Positions 32,365-43,309 are shown, numbered from the stretch's first letter. The stretch: DNA of 64,000 nucleotides from Peromyscus leucopus (GCF_004664715.2 NC_051071.1:90377436-90441435), one strand, 5' to 3'. Notes: generated from the letters alone by a model not told the origin. Numbers and translations: made by a program.

Positions 32365-32560
32365 GATATATATAGCTCAGCTGATAGAATATTTGTCTAG
32401 CATGCAGAGGCCTTGGGTCCAATCCCCACCACATCCTAAACCCAGCATGATGGTGAGTGCCAGTCATCCCAGCACTAGGACGACGGAGGCAGGAAGATCA
32501 GAAATTCAAAGCCATCTTTTGATACATAGCAAGCTCAAGTCTTTTTTTTTTTTTAAATTA
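32365..32560 (+). repeat. RSINE1/B4 SINE
   Basis: gatatatatagctcagctga, gtctagcatgcagaggcctt, ggaggcaggaagatcagaaa. Confidence 0.85.
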
Positions 32561-32580
32561 AAAAACAAAAACAAAAAAAG

Positions 32581-32730
32581 TGGCCAGGTGATAGTGGCAC
32601 ATGCCTTTAATCCCGGCACTCAGGAGGCAGAGGCGGGTGGATCTCTTGTGAGTTTGAAGCCAGCCTGGTCTACATAGTGAGTTCCAGGACAGTCAGGGGC
32701 TACACAGCGAGACCCCGGTCTCAAAACAAA
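32581..32730 (+). repeat. B1 SINE
   Basis: catgcctttaatcccggcac, ggaggcagaggcgggtggat, ctacatagtgagttccagga. Confidence 0.95.
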
Positions 32731-33545
32731 CATTCGTTTGTATGTGTGCTGATGCAAATCTCATGTTAATCTGACATTAGGATAAGAAGGGAAGGGCATA
32801 TGTGTTTGAGGATTTAGAGCGTGTCTAGTTATTGTGGTCATGTGAGGAAAGACTAGCTGGATGAAAACATGTTTCATGTTATAATGCAAGTTAGTTTGCT
32901 GGGGCCTGGAATTTTCCAGTGAAGGTAGGTGAATTTTAACAAGGACATGTGGAAAACTAGGGTATTTCTGAAGACCCACTAGTAAAATAACAGTGTTTCT
33001 CCCCCCCAGAAGTTGTCCTCTTTTAGATTCCCATAAACGATCTGTCTCCTGTGAAGTAGTTTAAGAGCAATGTCTGACTTTCTTTATATGCTGATATTTC
33101 CAACTGAAATACGTTAAGACTCAGCTATTGTCCAAGTCCAGTTTTTCCTCTCAATGTTGTTTTTCCTTAAAGAAGTTTCTTTGTTACTGTCAAGGTTAAC
33201 TGAAGTCATAACTGAAGAGAAGAACAGAAGGAATTTGGAATAGTTTTCCATAAACTTCTGAACCCAGGGACCTATCCCAGGAGACTCCCTGTGAGGCTTG
33301 GGATTGTTGTTGGGATAAATCATTTTGGAAAAACGATTGCTTCCTCTGCTCTTAGGTTGACAGAAAAAAAAAAGAAAGAAAGAAACAACCACTGGGCCAG
33401 CCTCGACTTTAGCGCGCTGTTCCTCAAGCCACAGTTACAGAAAGCACTAGAAGTTTCTCCTGTGGTACAGAATAGCATTTCACCAGGGAGTGCAGAGCAG
33501 GTACTCAGATGATCAGGGTTGCATCAAAATCAAGACTCTGCTAAG
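32731..33545. other. Single-copy AT-rich sequence
   Basis: No gene or repeat recognised; short A/GAAA tract at 33364-33388. Confidence 0.4.
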
Positions 33546-33546
33546 G

Positions 33547-33714
33547 GGGCTGGAGCAGCAGCTCAGTGGTCAAAGCAAGTACTGGACTTCCAGAGAACCT
33601 AAACTCAGGTCCCTGCAACCAGAATGGGTGGCTCTCAATATTTGTAACTCCAAGTGCAGGGGCTCCCACACCCTTTTGTGGTCTCCTTAGGTACCTACAC
33701 TCATGTGCACTGAT

Positions 33715-33757
<43 letters not shown>

Positions 33758-33795
33758 TTAAAATCAAAATCAAAATCTTTTTAAAAAAATCAGCT
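33547..33795 (+). repeat. B2-type SINE with (CA)n tail
   Basis: ggggctggagcagcagctca, aacctaaactcaggtccctg, then a 36-base (CA)n and tttttaaaaaaat end. Confidence 0.75.
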
Positions 33796-33810
33796 AGGAA
33801 TTGTGGGATC

Positions 33811-34164
33811 TGTAGTCAGATTTTTTTCTTTGGGCTGCCAGCTCACAAATAATGACACAGAGACTTAGTATTAATTATGGAAGCTTGGCCTTAGCTTAGG
33901 CTTTTTTCCTTAGTAGTTCTCATAACTTAATCAACCCATATTATTTAATCTACAATCTGTCACATGGCTCCTTACCTCATCTCTGTACGGCCCATCCTGC
34001 TTCCTCTGTGCATCTCTCTGGCAACGCCACCTTTCTTCTTCCCAGAGTTCTCTCTCTGCCCGGAAGTCCCGCCTATACCTCTTATCTAGCTATTGGCCAT
34101 TTAGCTGTTTATTATACCAATCACAACAATGCTTCTTCACACAGTGTACAAATATCCCATAACA
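33811..34164 (-). mobile_element. ERV2-like solo LTR with six-base duplication
   Basis: Reading the minus strand it starts TGTTATGGGATATTTGTACA and ends CTGACTACA. An exact gggatc lies on both sides (33805-33810 and 34165-34170). It shares aggtataggcgggac and the ttaatttaa/aattaata blocks with the LTRs at 26420 and 38037. No internal sequence remains, so it is a solo LTR left by recombination. Confidence 0.92.
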
Positions 34165-34264
34165 GGGATCCTTTCATTCTGCAGAACAAAGGGTCTTTTA
34201 GGCCCCAGACAAAAAGACACATATTCCTTAGGCATCTCAAGCACAGCTTTTTTTTTTAATTAAT

Positions 34265-34575
34265 CATATCTTTGTGTGTGGGGTGTGTGGGGGTGTTTGT
34301 GGAGGTGTGGATGTAGATGTGTGGAAGCCAGAAGTCAATCTTGCATGTCATTCCTTGTTTTCTGAGACAGGCTTTCTGACTGACATGGAACATGCCAGTT
34401 AGGCGAGGCTAGTTGACCAGCAAGTCCCAGGGGACTATCCCCACCTCTTCAGCACTGACATTAAACATGAGCTCCGGCCCCTGGCTGCTTCACATGGGCT
34501 CTGGTCATCAAACTCAAGCCTCTCACACTTGCAAGGCCAGCACTTTACCAAGCAGCTGTCTGGCCAGCCCTGAAC
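34265..34575 (-). repeat. B4-like composite SINE
   Basis: GT-rich left end, gtggaagccagaagtcaatc, ttttctgagacaggctttct, then ggccagcactttaccaagca. Reverse orientation. Confidence 0.7.
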
Positions 34576-34993
34576 ACACATAGATCAAGGCCCCAAGTCT
34601 GCAAACAGCCTTTACAATTCTATCACCAAGTTTGTGTATAAGTTTTTATTCGTTGCTGTGCCTGAACAAACTAGATCCTCCCCTTCTCCTATCTGGGGGA
34701 GACGAGAGGATCAAAAAAGGTCTATGGTAAGAAGCAGATGAACATTTTCAAATGAAGGATCTTTGCAATAAAATAGGTCCAGAGAGGAAATAGAAACCTT
34801 CATACCCAGTATCCAGAGGGCTAATGATGGGATTCGATGAAGAAGCTGACAATCCCTTCAGTTCTTTCCTACCACCCACCATGGTGTGGGGAGGAAGAGT
34901 AATGATAGCTCTGGGGGGATACTTGCCCTTAGACAATTCAGGAGGACACTGGTCCAGCCTTCAGCCTCCGCTATGCGGCTTTCCCCAACAGAA

Positions 34994-35024
34994 CCCCCCC
35001 CCCCCCCACACACACACACACACA
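34994..35024. repeat. (C)14-(CA)n tract
   Basis: Fourteen C residues followed directly by CA units. Confidence 0.95.
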
Positions 35025-35199
35025 TTTCCTTCTGGGAATTGTCTTTGGGTCTTTGTTTGTGAAGAGTCCTGCAGTGCCTAAAAGTTGTTTAAGTAAATTC
35101 CTAATTGTTTTCTCTTGCCAACCTGTCTTTTTCTGTATGGTGTTGGACTTGAACCCCTCGATGGGTGACAGACAGGTATTATTATACCTTTTCTCTGTT

Positions 35200-35318
35200 T
35201 GGTGTGACACATACTTGTAATCACAGGACTGAGGAGACTGAAGCAGGAGGAGGATGAGTCAGTGGTCAGCCGGGGCTACCCTGGCTGGATACAGACTCGA
35301 GAAACAAAAACAAGAGCA
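35200..35318 (+). repeat. Old B1-like SINE
   Basis: gtgtgacacatacttgtaat, tgaagcaggaggaggatgag, ending in A-rich sequence. Confidence 0.6.
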
Positions 35319-36572
35319 AAAACCCTCTCATCCTACACAGTCCTGCAGATGACCCCTTGTCATGGATGACAACATGTCTACTTTGTTCTGATCCCACCAG
35401 GAGCATTCCTGAAGTCATCCACCTAGCAGGACCGGAAGGGCTGCTCCTGTACCCGGATGGTGAGGGATTTAATTGTTTTAACCCTGGGACCTTCTGTTAA
35501 GAACTTGTAAGCATCGGGGAAAGTGTGGTGCTGGGGATTTCTCCACATACACTGACTGGGTACATGCTGATGGCGGACTCCCTCCTGAGTGTTGGGGGAA
35601 TTGCCTTTGCTCTCTGACCTTAAGGATCTCAGTGAAGCTGTACTTCAATTCGATTATGTAATGGGAGAAATGACTGAGCAATGAGATTAGTTAGTAGACC
35701 TGAGATTTGATAACATCTGAATTGATACAGAATCTGGAATGATGAAGTGGGAGAGGCTGAGAAACATGTCTGAAGTGTATCCCAATGGATTTGATGAGCA
35801 TTCGGACACAAAAGGGTGGCGGGGGGTGGGGGTGGGGGTGGGGGTGGGGGTGGGAGAAGCTTTTGGGTTCCTCTAGGGAAATGCTGCCTTGACATATTTC
35901 TTAAAAACAATTATAAGGTTGACATTTAAGCATCCATATTGTCAAAGGAGGAGAACTCAGAAGCTCCTCTGCTTAATTTGATCTACTGCCCCTCAAGACT
36001 GTGCTGCACTGAACTGACAGTTGACCTCTTTTAAACCCGGGGCTTTGGTGGGGCTTTGTAGGCAAGCTGCCAAATGGAATTCACTTCCCAGGAGTGCCAC
36101 GGCCACCTCGGGGCAGCAAAGCCAAGACAGTCACAATCAAAGGACAGACTCAGCAAAGTTAGGGTGGGGAGAGGGTCAAAGGCAGGTGGCTGTGTGCCAG
36201 TCTGGACTTTGAGTCATGAATGAGGGTGTTGTCTTGCCTCTTTTGGATGAATCCATGTGTGTGTTGGAGAGCTTGATGATCCTGGCAGTTCTAGAAAGGG
36301 TGGGGCAGGGGACTGACCTCAGGGAAGGCCAAGGAACAAAGAACACAGACAGAGTTAACATGTCTGACGCCAAAGCTGGTGCACCCGTTTCCTCCTGCAG
36401 GAGTGAAGTAAATACCAAGACAGGGAGATGCTTGGTGTAGAGCACAGTAGGAACATGGTAGTTATTTGCTCCTACTGTTCTGAGCAAACTGGGGCTACAA
36501 AGGAGTATCAGAAGAATTTTTCTAATCCGGAGCAAGAAACTAAGGAAGAACGGCTCTCAAAGCGTCACTAGG
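35319..36572. other. Single-copy intergenic stretch with a G-rich microsatellite
   Basis: Apart from the (GGGGGT)n tract nothing is recognised. The open frames at 36021-36535 overlap on both strands and carry no domain. Confidence 0.4.
35814..35855. repeat. (GGGGGT)n tract
   Basis: Six G-runs separated by single T residues, after a ggcgggggg start. Confidence 0.97.
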
Positions 36573-36895
36573 TGGGCTGTGGAGATGTTTCAATCAATAA
36601 CGTGCTTGTCACACAAGCATCAGAATCTGAGTTGGATTCCCAGAGCTCGGGGACAGTGACATGCTTGCCAATCTAGTGCCGGGGAGGTGGGAACAGGTGG
36701 ACCCCTGCAAACATGGTGGGTAGCCAGTGCAGACTACTTGGTGAGATCCAGACCAGTGAGGGAGAGACCTGTCTCTCAAAGCAAGGTGTATGGCTCCCGA
36801 GGAATGACATCTGAGGTTGACCTTTGCCTCTCCACACACTCACACACTTGAGCATGTGAACATGCACACACATATGCACCCCCACCCATGATAAA
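36573..36895 (+). repeat. B4A-like composite SINE
   Basis: tRNA-like head (ggtgggctgtggagatgttt), B1-like middle (gtgccggggaggtgggaaca, gagagacctgtctctc) and B3-like end (gaggttgacctttgcctctc) with CA-rich tail. Confidence 0.75.
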
Positions 36896-36916
36896 ACAAG
36901 TGGAATCAGCACCAGA

Positions 36917-36985
36917 AATTGGGGATATAGCTCAGTGGAAAAGCTTAGAGTCTGGGGAGGGGGGGGGCTCTGGGTTTAGTCCCTG
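36917..36985 (+). repeat. ID SINE
   Basis: aattggggatatagctcagt and ctctgggtttagtccctgat, followed by the next microsatellite as tail. Confidence 0.85.
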
Positions 36986-36986
36986 A

Positions 36987-37017
<31 letters not shown>

Positions 37018-37066
37018 GTCTCTCTGTCTCTCTGTCTCTCTCTCTCTCACACACACACACACAAAC
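36986..37066. repeat. (CT)n/(CTGT)n-(CA)n microsatellite
   Basis: CTCTGT-type units followed by CA units. Confidence 0.95.
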
Positions 37067-37094
37067 ACAAAAACCCTCAAAAATAGCAAGCAAT

Positions 37095-37800
37095 GACAGA
37101 TAAAGTATCAAAATTAAACACTTGATACTTCAAAGGTCATCATCAAAAAGTGAACAACTCACAGAATGCGGAAAATTTTGAAAATCACATATCTAAAATA
37201 TACAAAAATACAATTCAATAATAAAAAGGACTGGGCAGTGGTGCATGTCTTTAATCTCAGCACTCAGGTGGCTGAGCCAGGCGGATCTCTGTGAGTCGAG
37301 GCCAGCCTGGGCTACAGAGTGAGTTCCAGGAAATGCTCCAAAGATACACAAGAGAAACCCTGTCTCGAAAAACAAACAAATAAACAAACAAAAGAATAAA
37401 AAGAATACATACTTCAATTTAAAAATGGGCAAAAACATGCATGTGTGCAGGTAGAACACTCATACACACAAAAAAAAATTTTAAATAAACCTTTTGTTTT
37501 TTACATAAATGGACGTTTCTCTAAAGAAGATTTGTAAAATACTGATAAACACAGGGAAAAGTGCTCAGCCTCTTTAGCCTTCAGGGGAAAACGCAAGTGA
37601 AAACAGTGAGATAGCCTTCACACACTCTAGTGTAGACACAATTTTAAAAAACAAACAAGAGCTAAATAATAAAAAGTGTTGGCAAGGCCATGAAGCAGCA
37701 CTGTCCTTAAACGTTTTTAGTAAGAATGTAAACTGGGACTGTCACCTTGGGGTATGATCTGGCAATTCCTGAAGAGGTTGAAAATAGAGTCGTGTTGACA
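37095..37800 (+). mobile_element. Old L1 fragment (ORF2 C-terminal region), interrupted by a B1
   Basis: Nucleotide pattern of the L1 ORF2 3' part in correct order: caattcaataataaaaagg; aaaatgggcaaaaacatg; gtgctcagcctctttagcct; acagtgagatagcc; aaaagtgttggcaaggcc; agaatgtaaactggg. Many stops and indels; not functional. Confidence 0.8.
37221..37402 (+). repeat. B1 SINE inside the L1
   Basis: Full-length B1 with an (AAAC)n tail. aataaaaag occurs at both edges, a likely target duplication. Confidence 0.92.
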
Positions 37801-38036
37801 ACTGAAGCTTAACCTTAACTGAGGAACTGACTCCATCAGAGGGCTTGAGGTCCTATCTGGGGAGCGTTTTCTTAATGGCTATGGGAGGGCCCATCCCACT
37901 GTGGGTGGTGCTGGTGAGCTTGGGCTCAATAACATGGTGCCTGAACTAACCTGAGGAAATGACCAAGAAAGCAACTTTCCTTCGTCATTGTCTCTTCCTC
38001 AGTTCCTGCCTCCAGGTCTGCACCTTGAGTTCCTTA

Positions 38037-38402
38037 TGTTGTGGGACAATCTTTTTGTACACTGGGAAGATGTGTCTCTGCCAAGGCACCTTCTGATTGG
38101 TTTAATAAAAAGCTGAGTGGCTGATAGCTAGGCAGGAAAAGATAAGTGGAACTTCCGGGAAGAGATAGAATGCTGGGAAGAAAAGAGGTGGAATTTGCCA
38201 TCCAGACATGGAGGAAGTAGAAAGTACAGTATGGAGGAGAGGTAACCGGCCACATGGTAGAACATAGATTAATATAAATGGGTTAATTTAAGTTTTAGAG
38301 CTAGTTGGAAACAAGCCTAAGCTAAGGCCAAGCTTTCATAATTAATAAGCAGTCTCCATGTCATTATTTGGGAGCTGGTGGTCCAAAGAAAGTCCAACTA
38401 CA
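38037..38402 (+). mobile_element. ERV2-like LTR
   Basis: Starts tgttgtgggacaatcttttt and ends aaagtccaactaca. It contains gattggtttaataaaaagct and atgggttaatttaagtttta, shared with 26420 and 33811. The flanks (tcctta and agtata) do not match, so either recombination or loss of one side has occurred. Confidence 0.82.
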
Positions 38403-38504
38403 AGTATAAGGCAAATAAATTCCTGGTTGTTTTTGGCCAGTGTTTTATCACAACGACATGAATCAAGTTTGATCAAGCTGCCATCTGTGTTAGTGTCTTT
38501 TCTC

Positions 38505-38825
38505 ATTACTGTGACAAAATACCTTACAGGTGATGTTAGCTCACTGTTTTGGAGGGCTCAGTCCCTTGTGCTAGTAGAGCAGCTCACATCACAGTAGAGA
38601 GGAGGCACAGAAAGCATATGCCTGAGCTTCACGCCCCCCCCCCAACCTCCTTTATTCTATCCACACATGCCCCACAGTTCATGGAATGGAGTCTTCCTCA
38701 TTCAGGGTGATCTTCCTCTCTGAGTTAATCCTCTCAGAGATGCCCTTCCAGAAGCACCCAAAGGTGTGCCTCATAGTCTCATCCTGTGCATTTCTAAATG
38801 CAGAACATTGACAAGAAGGTGAACC
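38505..38825 (+). repeat. Rodent-wide interspersed repeat (name uncertain)
   Basis: ctcattactgtgacaaaata, ttttggagggctcagtccct, then cctctctgagttaatcctct. Same general type as the repeat at 61072. Confidence 0.55.
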
Positions 38826-38879
38826 AGAATGCTATGTGGCTGGGTGTTCCATTTCTAATTATAGACTTTTTTTTTCCCC

Positions 38880-39025
38880 CAGTATTTTGAGACAGGGTTT
38901 CTCTGTGTAGTCCTGGTTGTCCTGGAACTCACTCTGTAGACCAGGCTGGCCTCAAATTCAGAGATCCACCTGCGTCTGCCTCCCAAATGCTGGGATTAAG
39001 GATGTGTGCCACCACTGCCTAGCTA
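38880..39025 (-). repeat. B1 SINE
   Basis: ttttgagacagggtttctct through gctgggattaaggatgtgtg. Confidence 0.95.
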
Positions 39026-39057
39026 AGCATATACTTTTTAAAAGATTTGTTTGTTTA

Positions 39058-39252
39058 ACTTAAAAATCATTTTATGTGTATGGGTGGCTTGCCTGAATAT
39101 TGGTCTGTGTGCTGGTGGAGGCAAAGAGGGTGTCAGATTGTCTGGATCTGGAATTATGGACAGTTGTAAGCTGCCATATGCTTGCTGGGATCAAACCTGG
39201 GTACCCCAGAGGGGCAGCCAGTGCTTTTAACTGCTGAACAATCTCTACATCC
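39058..39252 (-). repeat. B2-type SINE
   Basis: Reverse SINE: tctggatctggaattatgga, gctgggatcaaacctgggta, gccagtgcttttaactgctg. Confidence 0.75.
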
Positions 39253-39281
39253 CTATTTATTTATTTACTTATGTATCTGTG

Positions 39282-39594
39282 TGTTATTGGTGAAATTATT
39301 AAGGCCACTCCACATAATTAAAAGGAAGATTTATTTAGTGGGTGACTTACAAATGAAGGAAATGGTAGATTGTGGGGGGTCTAGGGAAGGTGTATCGCAA
39401 TCCAGCGGTGTTCTCTGGAGCTCTGCTCAGTCAACCTCCACCGTCTAGGGTCCAGGAACTGAGCGAGCATGCCCCCATCCAGGTCTCAGGTCTCCAGACG
39501 CCTCCCTTGGCCCCGCCTCATAGGCGTGACAGTTGCCAGAGTCTCAATGGGGGTTGGAACTTCCAGATCCAAGCTGGAATGGCTACCCACTACA
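39282..39594 (-). mobile_element. 3' LTR of a minus-strand ERV
   Basis: On the minus strand the LTR starts TGTAGTGGGTAGCCATTCC and ends TTCACCAATAACA (TG...CA). Immediately upstream of its start (plus-strand 39595-39609) is a polypurine tract, gacaaaaaaggggaga on the minus strand. It belongs to a different family from the LTRs at 38037 and 42287. Confidence 0.8.
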
Positions 39595-39906
39595 TCTCCC
39601 CTTTTTTGTCTAAATAAGAAGGTTCTAAACTATATATATCTAAACAAGACTATATACAAAGGAATGGTTATCAAATATTGTCCAGGAATAATGAGGGATA
39701 ATGACCTAGATAAGATGGAACTACAACCAATGCAAACAATATCAAGCAAGAAACACATACTAAAATCCAGAGAAGTATAGAGCATAGGTAAATGGCATGT
39801 TATAAAGATCATTCCAAAAATTGTCCTATCCTAAAGAACCTGAATCTAATACTTAATATGTTCTATCTAAGATATTATATATACTAAGTTGTAACTATAA
39901 CTGCTA
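39595..39906 (-). mobile_element. Internal remnant of the minus-strand ERV
   Basis: About 310 AT-rich bases between the polypurine tract and the cut 5' LTR of the next element. It has no coding content; this kind of non-coding 3' internal sequence accompanies this LTR elsewhere in rodent genomes as I recall. Its inner end stops abruptly at 39906/39907. Confidence 0.6.
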
Positions 39907-40163
39907 GGAAACAGGAAGAAGGAGGGAGAGACACTGCAGCCACCACCAGGACAAGCAACATGTAAAGATGCCGGTAAGCCACAAGCAACGTGGCAAGGTA
40001 TAGATTTATGGAAATGGGTTAATTTAAGATATAAGAACAGTTAGCGAGAAGCCTGCCACGGCCATACAGTTTATAAGTAATATAAGCATCTGAGTGATTA
40101 TTTTATAAGTGGATTGTGGGACTTCGGGGCTTGGGGAACCTGGAGAGAAGCCCTCCAGCAACA
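39907..40163 (+). repeat. 5' LTR (truncated)
   Basis: Matches 42375-42631 nearly base for base from ggaaacaggaagaagg to ccctccagcaaca. The missing 5' part would hold the TG end and the polyadenylation motif. Confidence 0.88.
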
Positions 40164-40165
40164 AA

Positions 40166-40183
40166 TGGCGCCCAACGGCTCGA
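40166..40183 (+). other. Primer-binding site, tRNA-Lys type
   Basis: Two bases after the LTR end comes tggcgcccaacg, complementary to the 3' end of tRNA-Lys(CTT). The last six bases are diverged. This type of site is usual in ERV2/betaretrovirus-like elements. Confidence 0.8.
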
Positions 40184-42264
40184 GTTTCCACCTTAAACCT
40201 GAGAATATTTAATAACCAATTCTGAACAGAGCCAAAACCAGGTTCCTGCTTCTTGTCTCATATGGGCAGCTAGACACCGCAAAACACAGGCTTGAACACT
40301 GGTGGGTTCCTGGCGTGTGCGTTTGACCAGCAGTATGGCAGAAATGAGGCATCTGCCAGCGGCACATTATGCTGTGTGGTAGATTTAGTCTTTACTATTA
40401 TTTAAAAAAAAATTTAAAAAAAAAAAAGGTTTCTGGGCTACACGCTGCTTTGATAAAAGCTTAGACCCACTATTTCTGAGACTTGATGACTCCCAGAGCT
40501 GGCAAAAACTACCACTGCCATGTTGGGAAGCTGAAGTGGGTGGAGCCAACAGCCACAGCGCCGTTTCAGTCTTAGAATGGTGCAGTTTAAAGCAATAGGC
40601 TCAAGGTAATATAAAAAATAAGCCACATAAAGATGGCTACCACACAGAGAATCTGGATTATGTTCTCTTTAATAGTCATAAATAAAGAAAAACATTTGAT
40701 TTCAAAAGCTGTTGAGTTATGCCAAAATGTATATTTTAAAGGTACCTTAACTTCAAAATTTGGATATAAGGATATGTTACTTTGGAAAAGAGGTTCTGCT
40801 TTTGTTTTCACAGAAAGCCAGAGGCTACGGATTTGTTCCATATTAAGATACATCAGGTTTGACCAGCCAAGACCCCCTGAAAGATCTCCGATGACACCAT
40901 GGCCCAGATGATCCAACATCCAGAACGGTTTCAAGGCAACTGTTTCACATAATACAGCCTCACGGACTACCCCATAGGCCTAAAATTTTCTTTGTGTCCC
41001 CATAAGATACAGCGCCCCCCTCCAACAGGAAGTAGTAAGAGATGCTACGCCCAAATTCCCAAATATACCAAGCTGGCTTTAGAGGTGGAATTGGCTCACT
41101 CCCCCTCTAAACCCAGACATATTGCTTAAAAAAAAAATGGTTAAGAGATTCTTGTGTCCCAAATCAAAAGAGCCCTCTGGTATGGGACAGAGAAAAACCA
41201 ATATTTTTATTTAAAACAGGTTGATTATAAATGTGATCTCTTTCTAAAAAAGAAAAGGGGATATGATACAGATATATAGGAGGATATAGAGATGATAAGA
41301 TAAAAGGGTAGATTAATGAACCTACTTTTAAAGAACAACTTGCTTAAAATGTTTTACATTGGTATAAATTTTAGTTTATTGATACAAACTTGAAGTTAAT
41401 TTTAATTTTGTTATACTGTATATATATATATATATATATATATTTGTTTGAGGTATTATGTTTAACTCATTTAAAATTGTAATGAATAATTAAAAATAGA
41501 TTAATAATTAGTCATCTATGATAATCATATTTGTAGCCATGTTAGTTAAGTCTTCTAGGTATACATAGATATATTTCAGATAGATAGGTAATCTTCAAAC
41601 ACTTCATAGACCTAGAGAATATGGCATTTAAATAACTTAGAATTCTGTTGACGTGAGGCACAATTGCTCCTGGCTGCACCAATTGATCCCGAGAGAATGT
41701 TGGGCTTCTAAGACATTTCCATTTGGAAGTTTGTCTTTTTGGCACAAAATGGCCTACGGGGCAAAGAACTGCCCTTGCCTTGATGTCTGACAGTACGAAT
41801 GCAATGCTGTCCTTCCTGGACAAGCGGGACACAAGGAAAGCGACCACTGTACTCTGCCAAGACAGGGTAAGATGGTCTCTCAGAATTCCTGCTTCTGAAA
41901 ATGGTCTGTCAGATACTCTAGGCCTGTAGCCAATTTGAATGCACCAACAATGCTGAGAAACATTAGGTGACTGTCCAGGCTGCCAGCTGTCTTGGTCTAC
42001 TCTTGCAAGATTCCCGAAAGTTGCTTGCATCCATCTACCATTTCTCAGGTACCATTATGTTCCTTCTCAGGTCTTTGATGTGGTTGAAAACTAGATAGTT
42101 GTAATTTCCTCAGTTATGATAAAAGATAAGTTAGATATAAAACATTAAACTCACAAATATAAGATAGATAGGACATCTTCTTTAATATTGTAACTGTAAT
42201 TCTTGCTCGATAATTGTTTTGCTATATGTAATTTTACTATGTTAAAGTTAAAACCTTCCTTTTT
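40184..42264 (+). mobile_element. Non-coding internal region of the mys-like element
   Basis: AT-rich, with many stops in all plus frames; a (TA)n tract lies at 41417-41444. The longest frame is antisense (41542-42030, 162 codons from a true ATG) with no recognisable domain. A segment near 41270-41345 (ataagataaaa, aacctacttttaaa) recurs near 59260-59320 next to another LTR family. Confidence 0.7.
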
Positions 42265-42286
42265 AAAAAAAGAAGAAAAGGGGAAG
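42265..42286 (+). other. Polypurine tract
   Basis: Purine-only run ending agaagaaaaggggaag, directly before the LTR start tgttgtgg. This is the plus-strand priming site of an LTR element. Confidence 0.88.
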
Positions 42287-42631
42287 TGTTGTGGATATCG
42301 TTCTATATAAATAAAACACTGATGGCCAGTGACCAGACAGGAAGTATAGGCGGGACAAGGAGAGAGGAGAATTGGGGAAACAGGAAGAAGGGGGAGAGAC
42401 ACTGCAGCCACCACCAGGACAAGCAACATGTAAAGACGCTGGTAAGCCACCAGCCACATGGCAAGGTTTAGATTTATAAAAATGGGTTAATTTAAGATAT
42501 AAGAACAGTTAGCAAGAAGCCTGCCACGGCCATACAGTTTATAAGTAATATAAGCGTCTCAGTGATTATTTTATAAGTGGATTGTGGGACTTCGGGGCTT
42601 GGGGAACCTGGAGAGAAGCCCTCCAGCAACA
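42287..42631 (+). repeat. 3' LTR (complete, 345 bp)
   Basis: Starts tgttgtggatatcg and ends ccagcaaca, so the termini TGTTG/CAACA are inverted. aataaaacac lies near its start and aggcgggacaagga after it. Near-identical to the remaining part of the left LTR. Confidence 0.92.
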
Positions 42632-42667
42632 GTGTGTTTATGTGATTATATGAGGCATTCGTATGCT

Positions 42668-42996
42668 GTGGTAGTTTGAATGTAATTGGCCCCATAATCT
42701 CATAGGGAGTGGCACGATTCGGAGGTGTGGCTTTGTTAGAGTGGGTGTGTCTTTGTTGGGAGAAGTGTGTCATTGTGGGAGCAGGCTTTGAGGTTTCTTA
42801 TGCTCAGGACACTGCCCAGTGTCTCAGTCGACTTCCTGTTGCCTGCAAGATGTCTCAGCTTCTTCTCCAACACGCTTGCCCGCATGCCGCCATGCTCCCC
42901 ACCATGAGACCAAACCTCTGAACTGTCAGCCACCACCTCAGTTAAATGTTTTCCTTTGTAAGAGTTACCATGGCCATGGTGTCTCTAAGACAGAAG
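42668..42996 (+). repeat. MT/URR1-like rodent repeat
   Basis: gtagtttgaatgtaattggc, ctcatagggagtggcacgat, then gagttaccatggccatggtg. The same order is very common in rodent genomes; I cannot decide between MaLR and URR1 for the name. Confidence 0.6.
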
Positions 42997-43309
42997 TGTA
43001 GGTGTGTTCACTTGTGCACACACCAAGAAAACAGAGGAGAGCAGTAGATGTTTGCCATCCCTCTTTGTTTATTCCTTTAGGTAAGATTTCTCCCTGAACC
43101 TGGAGTTTGCATTTCCTCAGGTTGGAAGCCAGCAAGTTCCAGCTTTCCCGCTTTCCCCGTCCCTCTCAGATTTAGGGTTACGCATGTGTACCGTATGCCT
43201 GGCTTATTACTTGGGTGCTGGGACACAAACTCACTCTAGTTTTCATAATTGCTCAGCAAGTTCTCATAACTGCTGACCCCTTTCTCTAAGTTTTACTTAA
43301 CTGAAATGA

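Larger units (their letters stand above)
39907..42631 (+). mobile_element. Non-autonomous LTR retrotransposon (mys-like), 5' truncated
   Basis: Left LTR without its first ~88 bases, primer-binding site, 2.1 kb internal region, polypurine tract and complete right LTR. The complete element would be about 2.8 kb with 345-base LTRs, close to the size I know for mys of Peromyscus (2.8 kb, about 343-base LTRs). The internal region has no gag, protease or polymerase frame. The assignment to mys is inference from structure and host type only. Confidence 0.75.

Noticed and set aside
40166..42286. Retroviral gag or pol in the mys-like element
   Set aside because: All plus-strand frames are short and interrupted, and no protease or reverse-transcriptase motif is visible.
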